A stretch of 64,000 nt of DNA from Citrobacter amalonaticus (GCF_001559075.2 NZ_CP014015.2:2356001-2420000), one strand, 5' to 3'. Numbered from the stretch's first letter, positions 44,488-53,876 are shown. Numbers and translations: made by a program. The notes: generated from the letters alone by a model not told the origin.

Positions 44488-47400
44488 TTACTGCGCCTGC
44501 ACGCGCAGCTCTGCTGCGCTACGACTACGGTGACCCAACAGTGCTTTCACATCACTGGACTTCGGTTTAACCAGCGCGAATTTGTTAGCGAAGGCTGACC
44601 AGTTAGCCAGAATCTCTTCTCCGCGCTGTGAACCGGTATGCTGCACGTGTTCGGTGATCAGGCCACGCAGATGCTCTTCGTGGATAGCCAGTTCGTCAAC
44701 GCCCAACACTTCGACCAGTTCCGGGTTTACGCGTTTACGGAACTCACCATCTTCGTCCAGCACGTAGGCGAACCCGCCCGTCATACCCGCGCCGAAGTTC
44801 ACCCCGGTTTTGCCGAGGATACAGACAATCCCGCCAGTCATGTATTCACACCCGTTGTCGCCAATCCCTTCCACCACGGTGATCGCGCCGGAGTTACGCA
44901 CCCCGAAACGCTCACCCGCACGCCCTGCGGCATACAGACGACCACCGGTCGCGCCATACAGGCAGGTGTTGCCGATGATGCTCGCTTCATGGCTGCGGAA
45001 AGCGGAACCGACCGGAGGACGCACCGCCAGCAGACCGCCTGCCATACCTTTGCCGACATAGTCGTTAGCATCGCCGGTCAGGTACAGTTCCACGCCGCCC
45101 GCGTTCCAGACGCCGAAGCTCTGGCCTGCGGTACCGCTGAAGTGCGCTTTGATTGGGTCAGAGGCCAGTCCCTGATCGCCGTGGGTCTGGGCAATATATC
45201 CCGAGAGCGATGCGCCAACAGAACGATCGGTGTTACGAATATCGAACCAGAAGGTTTTGCTCTGGCGCTCATCGACATACGGTTTCGCCTGTTGCAGCAA
45301 CTGCGCGTTCAGCACACCGTTATCGAACGGCGGGTTGTTTTCGGTGCAGTACAACGCTTTGCCGGGATGCGGCTCCGCGGTTTCCAGCAGTCGGGACAGC
45401 GCCAGTTTCTGCTGTTTGGCGGTAAATCCGTCCAGCTCTTTCAGCAGGTCGGTACGGCCAATCAGATCCACCAGGCGGGTTACGCCCAGGCTTGCCATCA
45501 GCTCGCGCACTTCACGGGCGATAAACTCAAAGTAGTTGGTCACTTTGAACGGCAGACCGTGATAGTGGTTCTTACGTAGTTTGTCGTCCTGGGTTGCCAC
45601 ACCGGTTGCACAGTTATTGAGATGGCAAATACGCAGATATTTACAGCCCAGCGCCACCATCGGGCCGGTACCGAAGCCGAAGCTTTCTGCACCGAGGATC
45701 GCCGCTTTGATGATATCCACGCCGGTTTTCAGACCGCCATCGACCTGCAAACGGATCTTATGACGCAGGCCGTTGGCGACCAGTGCCTGCTGGGTTTCCA
45801 CCAGGCCCAGTTCCCACGGACAGCCCGCATATTTTACCGAAGAGAGCGGGCTCGCACCGGTGCCGCCGTCATAACCGGCGATAGTGATCAGGTCAGCGTA
45901 GGCTTTCGCCACGCCGGTGGCGATGGTACCGACGCCAGGTTCGGACACCAGCTTCACGGAGATCATCGCTTTCGGGTTCACCTGCTTCAGGTCGAAAATC
46001 AGCTGCGCTAAATCCTCGATAGAGTAGATATCGTGGTGCGGCGGCGGGGAGATCAGCGTCACACCCGGTACCGAGTAGCGCAGTTTGGCGATGTACGGGG
46101 TCACTTTATCACCCGGTAGCTGACCGCCTTCTCCCGGTTTTGCGCCCTGAGCGACTTTAATCTGAATCACGTCGGCGTTAACCAGGTATGCCGGGGTGAC
46201 GCCGAAACGACCGGAGGCCACCTGCTTAATGCGTGACACTTTATTGGTGCCGTAGCGCGCCGGGTCTTCGCCACCTTCGCCGGAGTTGGAATTACCGCCG
46301 ATGCTGTTCATCGCTTCGGCCAGCGCTTCATGTGCTTCCGGGCTCAGTGCGCCGATCGACATTGCTGCGGTATCAAAACGTTTGAACAGTTCGCTCGCCG
46401 GTTCGACGTCCTCGATGCTGACCGCGTCGTCGCCAGGATTAATCGCCAGCAGATCGCGCAGTGTCGTCGCGGGACGCTCGTTGACCAGTTTTGCGTATTC
46501 CTGATAGTCGCTGTATTCCCCACTCTGTACCGCCTGTTGCAGGGTACGTACCACGTCCGGGTTGTAGGCGTGGTATTCGCCGCCATGCACATACTTCAGC
46601 AGGCCGCCCTGCGAAATGGGTTTACGTGCCAGCCAGGCGCGTTTGGACAGGTTCAGCAGATCCTGCTGGAAGTCTGCAAAGCCCGCGCCGCCGATACGAC
46701 TGACCACGCCCTGGAAGCACAGCGCAACGACATCATCATGCAGGCCCACCGCTTCAAACAGTTTGGAGCAGCGGTAGGAGGCGATGGTCGAGATGCCCAT
46801 TTTGGACATGATTTTGTACAGCCCTTTATTGATGCCGTTACGGTAGTTCAGCATCACGGTACGGTAGTTTTTGGCGATCGCCTGCGTGTCGATCAGGCGG
46901 CCCAGCGTTTCGTACGCGAGATAGGGGTAGATGGCCGTCGCGCCAAAGCCCAGCAGCACGGCGAAGTGGTGCGGGTCACGCGCGCTTGCGGTTTCGACAA
47001 TGATGTTGGCGTCGCAGCGCAGGTTCTGTTCTACCAGGCGCGTCTGTACTGCGCCGACGGCCATCGGGGCCGGTACCGGCAGACGATTCTTGCCGATATT
47101 GCGGTCCGTCAGCACCAACAGAACGGTGCCGCTGCGTACCATCTGCTCGGCGGTATCGCACAGCGCTTTGACCGTCTCTTCCAGTGTGGTTTGCGTCGCA
47201 TCGAAGGTGATATCGAGCCGGTCGGCGCGATAGTGCTCTTCTTTCATCGTCGTGAGCTGCTGGAAATCAGAGTACAGCAGAATCGGTGATTTAAAGCTCA
47301 GCCGGTGTGCCTGGCCTTCCGCTTCGCAGAAGACGTTCATCTCGCGACCGATGCTGGTCGCCAGCGACATGACATGCGCTTCACGCAGCGGATCGATCGG

Positions 47401-48948
47401 TGGGTTCGTCACCTGGGCAAACTGCTGGCGGAAGTAGTCGTAAATGATGCGCGGCTGGCTGGAAAGCACGGCAAATGGGGTATCGTCCCCCATTGAACCG
47501 ACCGCTTCCTGACCGTTTTCGCCGAGCACGCGGAGAACGGAATCCAGTTCTTCGGCGCTGTAGTTAAACTGTTTCTGGTAGCTGGCGAGCGTATCGTCGT
47601 CCAGTTCACGCTGGCCCACCTGATCGTCAGCCAGATCTTCAAACGGCACCAGGCGGCGGACGTTTTTCTCCATCCACTCTTTATACGGATGGCGGCTTTT
47701 CAGGTCGTCGTCCGTTTCGGCGGAGTGCAGAATGCAGCCGCCGCGGGTGTCGATAACCATCAGTTCGCCGGGGCCGACACGGCCCTTTTCGACCACTTCG
47801 TCAGGCTGGTAGTCCCAGATCCCGACTTCAGACGCGCAGGTGATCAGCTTGTCTTTGGTGATGACATAGCGCGCCGGACGCAGACCGTTACGGTCGAGGT
47901 TGCAGGCGGCGAAACGCCCGTCAGACATGACGATACCGGCCGGGCCGTCCCACGGCTCCATATGCATGGAGTTGAAGTCAAAGAAGGCGCGCAGATCCGG
48001 GTCCATATCCGGGTTGTTCTGCCAGGCTGGCGGTACCAGCAGACGCATGGCGCGGATGATGTCCATCCCGCCCGCCAGCAGCAGTTCCAGCATGTTATCC
48101 ATTGAACTGGAGTCGGAGCCGGTTTCGTTAACGAACGGCGCGGCGTCGTGCAGATCCGGGATCAACGGGGTCTGGAATTTATAGGTACGGGCGCGGGCCC
48201 ACTGGCGGTTACCGGTAATGGTGTTGATCTCACCGTTGTGTGCCAGATAACGGAACGGCTGCGCCAGTGGCCAGCGCGGCACGGTGTTGGTGGAAAAGCG
48301 CTGGTGGAACAGGCAGATGGCCGATTCCAGACGCAGGTCCGCGAGGTCCAGGTAGAAGCGCGGCAGATCCGCCGGCATACACAGACCCTTATAGATGTTG
48401 ACCAGGTTTGACAGGCTACAGACGTAGAAGTCTTTGTCTTCCTGCAGTCGTTTTTCAATACGGCGACGGGCGATGAACAGGCGACGTTCCATATCGCGCG
48501 GACGCCAGCCCGCAGGGGCATTCACAAAAATTTGTTCAATACGCGGCAGGGAGGAGAGGGCGATTTCACCCAGTACACCTTCGTTGGTCGGCACATCGCG
48601 CCAGCCAACAATCGACAGGGTTTCCTGCTGAAGCTCTTCTTCGACAATACGGCGAGATGCGGCGGCCAGTTCAGGATCTTTGTTCAGGAAGATCATGCCG
48701 ACCGCGTAGTTTTTGGCTAAACGCCAGCCGCGCTCTTCGGCAACGATGCGGAAAAAGCGGTCAGGTTTTTGCAGCAGCAGACCACAACCATCGCCGGTTT
48801 TACCATCTGCGAGGATTGCGCCACGGTGCTGCATTCGGGCCAGTGCGTGTATGGCGGTACGCACTACCTTGTGGCTAGGTTCGCCTTCTATGTGGGCGAT
48901 CAGGCCGAAACCACAGTTATCCTTCTCAAGGGATTTATCGTACAACAT
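44488..48948 (-). CDS. gltB: Glutamate synthase (NADPH) large subunit
   Basis: GltB makes two glutamates from glutamine and 2-oxoglutarate. With the ATG at 48948 (GGGAGG site upstream) it has 1486 residues and an 11-residue propeptide before the catalytic Cys12 (DNCGFGLIAH), the N-terminal nucleophile of the glutaminase domain. Then follow the central domain, the FMN/iron-sulfur synthase domain (GYDGGTGASP; CRICHLNNCATG-type cysteines at KYLRICHLNNCATG) and the C-terminal beta-helix. The same frame is open 36 codons further upstream (to 49056), see findings. Confidence 0.97.
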   Translation of the reverse strand: MLYDKSLEKDNCGFGLIAHIEGEPSHKVVRTAIHALARMQHRGAILADGKTGDGCGLLLQKPDRFFRIVAEERGWRLAKNYAVGMIFLNKDPELAAASRRIVEEELQQETLSIVGWRDVPTNEGVLGEIALSSLPRIEQIFVNAPAGWRPRDMERRLFIARRRIEKRLQEDKDFYVCSLSNLVNIYKGLCMPADLPRFYLDLADLRLESAICLFHQRFSTNTVPRWPLAQPFRYLAHNGEINTITGNRQWARARTYKFQTPLIPDLHDAAPFVNETGSDSSSMDNMLELLLAGGMDIIRAMRLLVPPAWQNNPDMDPDLRAFFDFNSMHMEPWDGPAGIVMSDGRFAACNLDRNGLRPARYVITKDKLITCASEVGIWDYQPDEVVEKGRVGPGELMVIDTRGGCILHSAETDDDLKSRHPYKEWMEKNVRRLVPFEDLADDQVGQRELDDDTLASYQKQFNYSAEELDSVLRVLGENGQEAVGSMGDDTPFAVLSSQPRIIYDYFRQQFAQVTNPPIDPLREAHVMSLATSIGREMNVFCEAEGQAHRLSFKSPILLYSDFQQLTTMKEEHYRADRLDITFDATQTTLEETVKALCDTAEQMVRSGTVLLVLTDRNIGKNRLPVPAPMAVGAVQTRLVEQNLRCDANIIVETASARDPHHFAVLLGFGATAIYPYLAYETLGRLIDTQAIAKNYRTVMLNYRNGINKGLYKIMSKMGISTIASYRCSKLFEAVGLHDDVVALCFQGVVSRIGGAGFADFQQDLLNLSKRAWLARKPISQGGLLKYVHGGEYHAYNPDVVRTLQQAVQSGEYSDYQEYAKLVNERPATTLRDLLAINPGDDAVSIEDVEPASELFKRFDTAAMSIGALSPEAHEALAEAMNSIGGNSNSGEGGEDPARYGTNKVSRIKQVASGRFGVTPAYLVNADVIQIKVAQGAKPGEGGQLPGDKVTPYIAKLRYSVPGVTLISPPPHHDIYSIEDLAQLIFDLKQVNPKAMISVKLVSEPGVGTIATGVAKAYADLITIAGYDGGTGASPLSSVKYAGCPWELGLVETQQALVANGLRHKIRLQVDGGLKTGVDIIKAAILGAESFGFGTGPMVALGCKYLRICHLNNCATGVATQDDKLRKNHYHGLPFKVTNYFEFIAREVRELMASLGVTRLVDLIGRTDLLKELDGFTAKQQKLALSRLLETAEPHPGKALYCTENNPPFDNGVLNAQLLQQAKPYVDERQSKTFWFDIRNTDRSVGASLSGYIAQTHGDQGLASDPIKAHFSGTAGQSFGVWNAGGVELYLTGDANDYVGKGMAGGLLAVRPPVGSAFRSHEASIIGNTCLYGATGGRLYAAGRAGERFGVRNSGAITVVEGIGDNGCEYMTGGIVCILGKTGVNFGAGMTGGFAYVLDEDGEFRKRVNPELVEVLGVDELAIHEEHLRGLITEHVQHTGSQRGEEILANWSAFANKFALVKPKSSDVKALLGHRSRSAAELRVQAQ

Positions 48949-49180
48949 ATCAGTGAACCTCCCCAGGCTCTGCGGGACCCCCTTCCGATACCGTTTGCGC
49001 ACGGGCACACCAAGAGCATGGCGACGGGGTTTGCGTGTCATACGCGTACCTCGCATTCGCCCTCTTTATCCATTTCGCTTAGGTCAAACAAGTTTGAGGA
49101 CTTGCTGTCAGAGGGAATCTCAATTACTGCATAAATATGATGAGCACACCGCTCATCCAGAAAGCTTCCAGCGGATTTCC

Positions 49181-49209
49181 ACGTTATCGGGAATCCACAC
49201 ACAGGTCAA
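49181..49209 (-). promoter_or_regulatory. Candidate gltBD promoter
   Basis: On the minus strand TTGACC (49209-49204) and TAACGT (49186-49181) are 17 bases apart. Transcription would start near 49174 and give a leader of about 225 bases including a stem GATGAGC/GCTCATC (49139-49157). Confidence 0.4.
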
Positions 49210-49320
49210 ATGGCAATCTTATTTCTCTAATAATGTGCTACAGAGCATATATCTTTATGAAAATATTAAGAATAATATCATTTTGACATTGAATTAACGT
49301 ACTGGAAACGAGACGGGGAG

Positions 49321-49336
49321 TGTGATCTGTCTCACT
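49321..49336. promoter_or_regulatory. Candidate CRP site upstream of gltB
   Basis: TGTGA-TCTGTC-TCACT matches the CRP consensus at nine of ten positions. CRP is known to act at the gltBDF control region of E. coli; the site could also serve yhcC. Confidence 0.6.
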
Positions 49337-49402
49337 GTCATAACCGCTTGTTAGCTCATGTCTCCGCTTTATTCGTCGTCAGATGTAGTGTTTTATGCTG
49401 GT

Positions 49403-49430
49403 TTGTTGCGGTATGGCATTTCATGATACT
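49403..49430 (+). promoter_or_regulatory. Candidate yhcC promoter
   Basis: TTGTTG (49403-49408) and GATACT (49425-49430) are 16 bases apart on the plus strand. A start near 49437 would include the whole structured leader at 49543-49603. Confidence 0.35.
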
Positions 49431-49542
49431 GTTTTTGCGCAATCGACGTCAGAAGATAAAAAAAATGGCCGGAGATAAGGAAAAGTAATTGGCTGGGTTG
49501 TGAATGAAATATCGTTTATTTTGACTGGATATGCAATTGATA

Positions 49543-49603
49543 AAAGCCTGCCGGGGCGATTGATCCAGGTCATCGCCGATAAGGGCTAAAAATGGCAGGC
49601 TTT
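49543..49603 (+). promoter_or_regulatory. Structured leader RNA candidate before yhcC
   Basis: AAAGCCTGCC (49543-49552) pairs perfectly with GGCAGGCTTT (49594-49603). Inside it, GGCGAT (49555-49560) pairs with ATCGCC (49572-49577). An AAGGG-preceded ATG (49592-49594) sits at the start of the 3' arm. The arrangement resembles a translational control element; no known riboswitch class is recognised. Confidence 0.45.
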
Positions 49604-49705
49604 GGCCTCTTTTCAAGGCGCGGTCTATCAGATTATGCAGTTACAGAAATTAGTCAATATGTTTGGTGGGGATCTTTCTCGGCGTTATGGGCAAAAGGTT
49701 CATAA
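49592..49705 (+). CDS. Possible 37-codon upstream reading frame overlapping yhcC
   Basis: ATG at 49592 has an AAGGG site six bases upstream (49581-49585) and opens a 37-codon frame (MAGFGLFSRRGLSDYAV...) that ends at TAA 49703-49705, inside yhcC in another frame. yhcC itself has no good ribosome site. The peptide matches nothing known to me. It may be a regulatory frame or chance. Confidence 0.25.
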   Translation: MAGFGLFSRRGLSDYAVTEISQYVWWGSFSALWAKGS

Positions 49706-50564
49706 ACTGACGCTCCACGGCGGATTTAGCTGCCCAAATCGCGATGGCACCATCGGACGCGGCGGCTGCACTTTCTGTAATGTTGCCTCTTTTGCGGATG
49801 AAGCGCAGCAGCATCATTCGATCGCCGAACAACTCGCACGCCAGGCGCATCTGGTTAATCGCGCGAAACGCTATCTGGCCTATTTCCAGGCCTATACCAG
49901 TACCTTTGCTGAAGTGCAGGTGTTGCGCTCGATGTATCAGCAGGCGGTCAGTCAGGTCAGTATTGTCGGCTTGTGCGTGGGAACGCGTCCCGACTGCGTA
50001 CCGGAGGCGGTTCTCGATCTGCTCTGTGAGTATAAAGACCAGGGCTATGAAATGTGGCTGGAGCTGGGGCTGCAAACCGCGCATGACAAAACGCTACACC
50101 GTATTAATCGTGGTCACGATTTTGCCTGTTATCAGCGCACGACCCGCCTTGCCCGTGAGCGCGGCCTGAAAGTTTGTTCGCACCTTATTGTCGGCCTGCC
50201 GGGAGAAGGGCAAACGGAATGCCTGCAAACGCTTGAGCGGGTGGTAGAGACGGGAGTGGATGGCATCAAACTGCATCCGCTGCACATCGTGAAGGGCAGC
50301 ATTATGGCCAGGGCGTGGGAAGCAGGGCGTCTGAACGGGATTGAACTGGATGACTACACGCGAACCGCAGGCGAGATGATCCGTCATACTCCGCCGGAGG
50401 TGATTTATCATCGTATTTCAGCCAGCGCGCGCCGTCCCACGCTGCTGGCGCCGTTGTGGTGCGAAAACCGCTGGACCGGGATGGTGGAACTGGATCGTTA
50501 TCTGAATGCGCATGGCGTACAGGGTTCTGCGCTCGGACGGGCATGGGTTCCGCCTGACGCCTGA
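49635..50564 (+). CDS. yhcC: Radical SAM protein YhcC (TIGR01212 family)
   Basis: YhcC is a radical S-adenosylmethionine protein of unknown reaction. With the ATG at 49635 (MQLQKLVNMFGG) it has 309 residues, the E. coli length. The iron-sulfur cysteines are in SCPNRDGTIGRGGCTFCN (about 38-55), and the SAM-binding glycine-rich and LVGLPGEG segments follow. No clear Shine-Dalgarno sequence lies before this ATG; an in-frame TTG at 49602 is an alternative. It lies 93 bases before arcB on the same strand. Confidence 0.92.
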   Translation: MQLQKLVNMFGGDLSRRYGQKVHKLTLHGGFSCPNRDGTIGRGGCTFCNVASFADEAQQHHSIAEQLARQAHLVNRAKRYLAYFQAYTSTFAEVQVLRSMYQQAVSQVSIVGLCVGTRPDCVPEAVLDLLCEYKDQGYEMWLELGLQTAHDKTLHRINRGHDFACYQRTTRLARERGLKVCSHLIVGLPGEGQTECLQTLERVVETGVDGIKLHPLHIVKGSIMARAWEAGRLNGIELDDYTRTAGEMIRHTPPEVIYHRISASARRPTLLAPLWCENRWTGMVELDRYLNAHGVQGSALGRAWVPPDA

Positions 50565-50657
50565 ACTATGACGGGCATTCGCATTTCTTGCACATTCTTC
50601 AACGTCTTGCCCAGAATTGAGTATTATTGTGCCAGGTTGTCGTAAAGGAAATCCCTG

Positions 50658-52994
50658 ATGAAGCAAATTCGTATGCTGGCGCAGTACTATGTGGACCTGA
50701 TGATGAAATTGGGTCTGGTGCGCTTTTCGCTGTTGTTGGCGTTAGCGCTCGTTGTGCTGGCAATTGTGGTGCAGATGGCGGTCACCATGGTGCTGCATGG
50801 ACGGGTCGAACAGATCGATGTCATCCGCTCCATTTTCTTTGGTCTGTTAATCACCCCCTGGGCGGTCTATTTTTTGTCGGTGGTGGTGGAGCAACTGGAA
50901 GAATCCCGTCAGCGGTTATCCCGACTGGTGCAAAAGCTGGAAGAGATGCGCGAGCGCGACCTTAAGCTTAATGTCCAACTGAAAGATAATATTTCGCAGT
51001 TGAATCAGGAGATTGCCGACCGCGAAAAGGCAGAGGCGGAACGCCAGTCCACGTTTGAGCAGCTCAAAGTTGAGATCAAAGAGCGCGAAGAGGCGCAGAT
51101 CCAGCTTGAACAGCAATCCTCCTTCTTACGTTCTTTTCTGGATGCCTCGCCGGATCTGGTTTTTTATCGCAACGAAGATAAAGAATTTTCCGGCTGTAAC
51201 CGGGCGATGGAGTTGCTCACCGGCAAAAGCGAAAAACAGCTGGTGCATTTAAAGCCTGCTGATGTGTACTCGCCGGAAGCGGCCGAAAAGGTCATTGAGA
51301 CCGATGAAAAAGTCTTTCGCCATAATGTGTCGCTGACCTATGAGCAATGGCTCGATTATCCGGACGGGCGCAAAGCCTGTTTTGAAATCCGCAAAGTGCC
51401 TTATTACGATCGCGTCGGTAAACGTCATGGTCTGATGGGTTTTGGTCGAGATATTACCGAGCGCAAGCGCTATCAGGATGCGCTTGAGCGCGCCAGCCGT
51501 GATAAAACTACCTTTATTTCCACTATCAGCCACGAACTGCGCACACCGCTGAACGGAATTGTCGGTCTGAGCCGCATTCTGCTGGACACTGACCTGACGA
51601 CCGAGCAGGAAAAATACCTGAAAACCATCCATGTCTCCGCCGTGACGCTGGGGAATATCTTCAACGATATCATTGATATGGATAAGATGGAGCGGCGTAA
51701 GGTTCAACTGGATAACCAGCCGGTGGATTTCACCAGCTTCATGGCCGATCTGGAGAATCTCTCCGGCCTGCAGGCACAGCAGAAAGGACTGCGTTTTGTG
51801 CTCGACCCGACCTTGCCGCTACCGCATAAAGTGGTGACCGACGGCACGCGTCTGCGGCAGATCCTGTGGAACCTGATCAGCAACGCGGTGAAATTTACCC
51901 AGCAGGGCCAGGTGACCGTGCGCGTGCGTTACGATGCAGGCAGCATTCTGCACTTTGAAGTAGAAGATTCCGGCATCGGCATTCCGCAGGATGAGCAGGA
52001 CAAAATCTTCGCCATGTATTATCAGGTGAAAGACAGTCACGGCGGAAAACCAGCGACCGGTACAGGCATCGGTCTGGCAGTCTCGCGTCGTCTGGCGAAA
52101 AACATGGGTGGAGATATCACCGTGGCAAGTCAGCCAGGTAAAGGCTCGATCTTCACCCTGACCGTCCATGCGCCAGCGGTGGCAGAAGAAGTTGAAGATG
52201 CATTTGAGGATGACGATTTACCGCTGCCGGCGTTGAATGTCCTGCTGGTGGAAGATATCGAACTGAACGTCATAGTGGCGCGCTCGGTGCTGGAAAAACT
52301 CGGCAATAGCGTGGATGTCGCCATGACCGGAAAAGCGGCGCTGGAGATGTTCGCGCCGGGCGAATACGACCTGGTGCTGCTGGATATTCAGTTGCCGGAC
52401 ATGACTGGCCTCGATATTTCACGCGAGCTGACCCAGCGCTATGCGCGTGAAGATCTGCCGCCGCTGGTAGCGCTGACGGCAAACGTCCTGAAAGATAAAA
52501 AAGAGTATCTGGATGCCGGTATGGATGACGTGCTGAGCAAGCCGCTGTCGGTACCGGCGTTAACCGCCATGATTAAGAAGTACTGGGATACCCAAGATGA
52601 GGAGGAGTGCACGGTGAAATCTGAAGAGAGCAGTAAATCGCAAGCGCTATTAGATATTCCGATGCTGGAACAGTACATAGAGCTGGTGGGGCCGAAACTG
52701 ATTACCGATGGCCTGGCGGTGTTCGAGAAGATGATGCCAGGTTATTTAAGCGTTCTGGAATCCAATCTGACCGCGCGAGACAAAAAAGGCGTGGTTGAAG
52801 AAGGACATAAAATTAAAGGAGCAGCGGGTTCTGTTGGCCTCCGTCATCTGCAACAGCTGGGGCAGCAGATCCAGTCACCCGATCTTCCGGCATGGGAAGA
52901 TAACGTGGGTGAATGGATTGAAGAGATGAAGCAGGAGTGGCAACACGACGTTGCGGTATTAAAGGCCTGGGTGGCAAACGCTGGAAAAAAATGA
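50658..52994 (+). CDS. arcB: Aerobic respiration control hybrid sensor kinase ArcB
   Basis: ArcB senses the quinone pool and phosphorylates ArcA under low oxygen. The 778 residues equal E. coli: two membrane segments (about 25-46 and 58-77), coiled coil, PAS domain (about 155-270), histidine kinase with His292 (ISHELRTPLNG), receiver with Asp576 (LLDIQLPDMTG) and phosphotransfer domain with His717 (EEGHKIKGAAGS). All three phosphorelay residues are intact. Its last bases overlap the terminator of ArcZ on the other strand. Confidence 0.98.
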   Translation: MKQIRMLAQYYVDLMMKLGLVRFSLLLALALVVLAIVVQMAVTMVLHGRVEQIDVIRSIFFGLLITPWAVYFLSVVVEQLEESRQRLSRLVQKLEEMRERDLKLNVQLKDNISQLNQEIADREKAEAERQSTFEQLKVEIKEREEAQIQLEQQSSFLRSFLDASPDLVFYRNEDKEFSGCNRAMELLTGKSEKQLVHLKPADVYSPEAAEKVIETDEKVFRHNVSLTYEQWLDYPDGRKACFEIRKVPYYDRVGKRHGLMGFGRDITERKRYQDALERASRDKTTFISTISHELRTPLNGIVGLSRILLDTDLTTEQEKYLKTIHVSAVTLGNIFNDIIDMDKMERRKVQLDNQPVDFTSFMADLENLSGLQAQQKGLRFVLDPTLPLPHKVVTDGTRLRQILWNLISNAVKFTQQGQVTVRVRYDAGSILHFEVEDSGIGIPQDEQDKIFAMYYQVKDSHGGKPATGTGIGLAVSRRLAKNMGGDITVASQPGKGSIFTLTVHAPAVAEEVEDAFEDDDLPLPALNVLLVEDIELNVIVARSVLEKLGNSVDVAMTGKAALEMFAPGEYDLVLLDIQLPDMTGLDISRELTQRYAREDLPPLVALTANVLKDKKEYLDAGMDDVLSKPLSVPALTAMIKKYWDTQDEEECTVKSEESSKSQALLDIPMLEQYIELVGPKLITDGLAVFEKMMPGYLSVLESNLTARDKKGVVEEGHKIKGAAGSVGLRHLQQLGQQIQSPDLPAWEDNVGEWIEEMKQEWQHDVAVLKAWVANAGKK

Positions 52995-53105
52995 CCCCGG
53001 CTTGACCGGGGTGCGCGAATACTGCGCCAACACCAGGGAAATCGTGGCTGCGCCGTAAGTTATAATTGTGATTTAAAAGGCGCAGCGCTCAAATTCGGGC
53101 CGCAC
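52985..53105 (-). ncRNA. arcZ: Small regulatory RNA ArcZ
   Basis: ArcZ (RyhA/SraH) is an Hfq-binding RNA that activates rpoS translation and represses flhDC and arcB. Read leftward from 53105 it begins GTGCGGCC and is 121 bases long. Its 3' part TTTCCCTGGTGTTGGCGCAG (53045-53026) is the conserved seed region of the processed form. The terminator stem ACCCCGG/CCGGGGT (53012-52994) is followed by CATTTTTTT. The 5' half differs from the E. coli sequence I recall, as expected outside that species. A TATCTT -10 lies 6 bases before the start. Its 3' end is antisense to the last codons of arcB. Confidence 0.9.
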
Positions 53106-53222
53106 GCAGTTAAGATAGCAAATCTTAAATGCTTTGTTACATGAATCAGTTAAATGTGTGAAGCGTAGCATTTTAATCACAATTATTAATGTGCTGCAGA
53201 CAGTGGTGAAAAGGACATTTGA

Positions 53223-53876
53223 ATGAAAAAAATTGGCGTAGTTCTCAGTGGATGCGGTGTGTATGACGGTGCTGAAATTCATGAAACCGTACTGACGTTG
53301 CTGGCCATTGCCCGCAGCGGCGCGCAGGCCGTCTGCTTTGCGCCTGACAAAGCGCAGGCCGATGTGATTAATCATCTGACGGGCGAACCGATGGCGGAAA
53401 CCCGCAATGTGCTGATCGAAGCGGCCCGTATTACGCGCGGCAATATTCGTCCGCTTTCTCAGGCAGTCTCAGCAGATCTGGATGCGCTGATTGTTCCCGG
53501 TGGTTTTGGCGCGGCCAAGAATTTGAGCAACTTTGCCAGTCAGGGCAGTGAATGCCGGGTTGACCCGGATTTAGCCGGGCTCGCTCTGGCGATGCATCAG
53601 TCGGGCAAGCCGCTGGGTTTTATGTGCATCGCGCCGGCCATGCTGCCGAAAATCTTCGACTTTCCGCTGCGTCTGACAATCGGGACCGATATTGATACAG
53701 CGGAAGTGCTGGAAGAGATGGGGGCGGAGCATGTGCCGTGCCCGGTCGATGATATCGTCGTTGATGAAGACAATAAAATCGTCACCACGCCGGCCTATAT
53801 GTTGGCGCAGGACATCGCTCAGGCGGCAATGGGGATCGAAAAACTGGTATCACGCGTGCTGGTTCTGGCGGAATGA
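53223..53876 (+). CDS. elbB: DJ-1/PfpI-family glyoxalase ElbB
   Basis: ElbB (YhbL) has weak glyoxalase activity in E. coli and was linked to isoprenoid biosynthesis. The 217 residues of the DJ-1/PfpI fold include VIVPGGFGAAKNLSNFA-type glycine loop and the nucleophile-elbow region GFMCIAPAM with its cysteine. It overlaps mtgA by 4 bases (ATGA). A 228-base gap to arcB contains ArcZ on the other strand. Confidence 0.94.
   Translation: MKKIGVVLSGCGVYDGAEIHETVLTLLAIARSGAQAVCFAPDKAQADVINHLTGEPMAETRNVLIEAARITRGNIRPLSQAVSADLDALIVPGGFGAAKNLSNFASQGSECRVDPDLAGLALAMHQSGKPLGFMCIAPAMLPKIFDFPLRLTIGTDIDTAEVLEEMGAEHVPCPVDDIVVDEDNKIVTTPAYMLAQDIAQAAMGIEKLVSRVLVLAE

Larger units (their letters stand above)
48949..49634. 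other. gltB-yhcC divergent control region
   Basis: These 686 bases hold no established gene. They contain a possible gltB promoter (49181-49209, minus), a CRP-like site (49321-49336), a possible yhcC promoter (49403-49430), and a structured leader with a small upstream frame before yhcC (49543-49705). In E. coli the gltBDF control region is bound by Lrp, IHF, Crp and ArgR, which fits the length and AT-richness here. Confidence 0.65.

Noticed and set aside
44638..45579. 313-codon open frame antisense to gltB
   Set aside because: Shadow of the GltB coding strand in a GC-rich gene; no ribosome site or recognisable domain.
46330..47289. 319-codon open frame antisense to gltB
   Set aside because: Same reason: composition-driven frame opposite a highly conserved gene.
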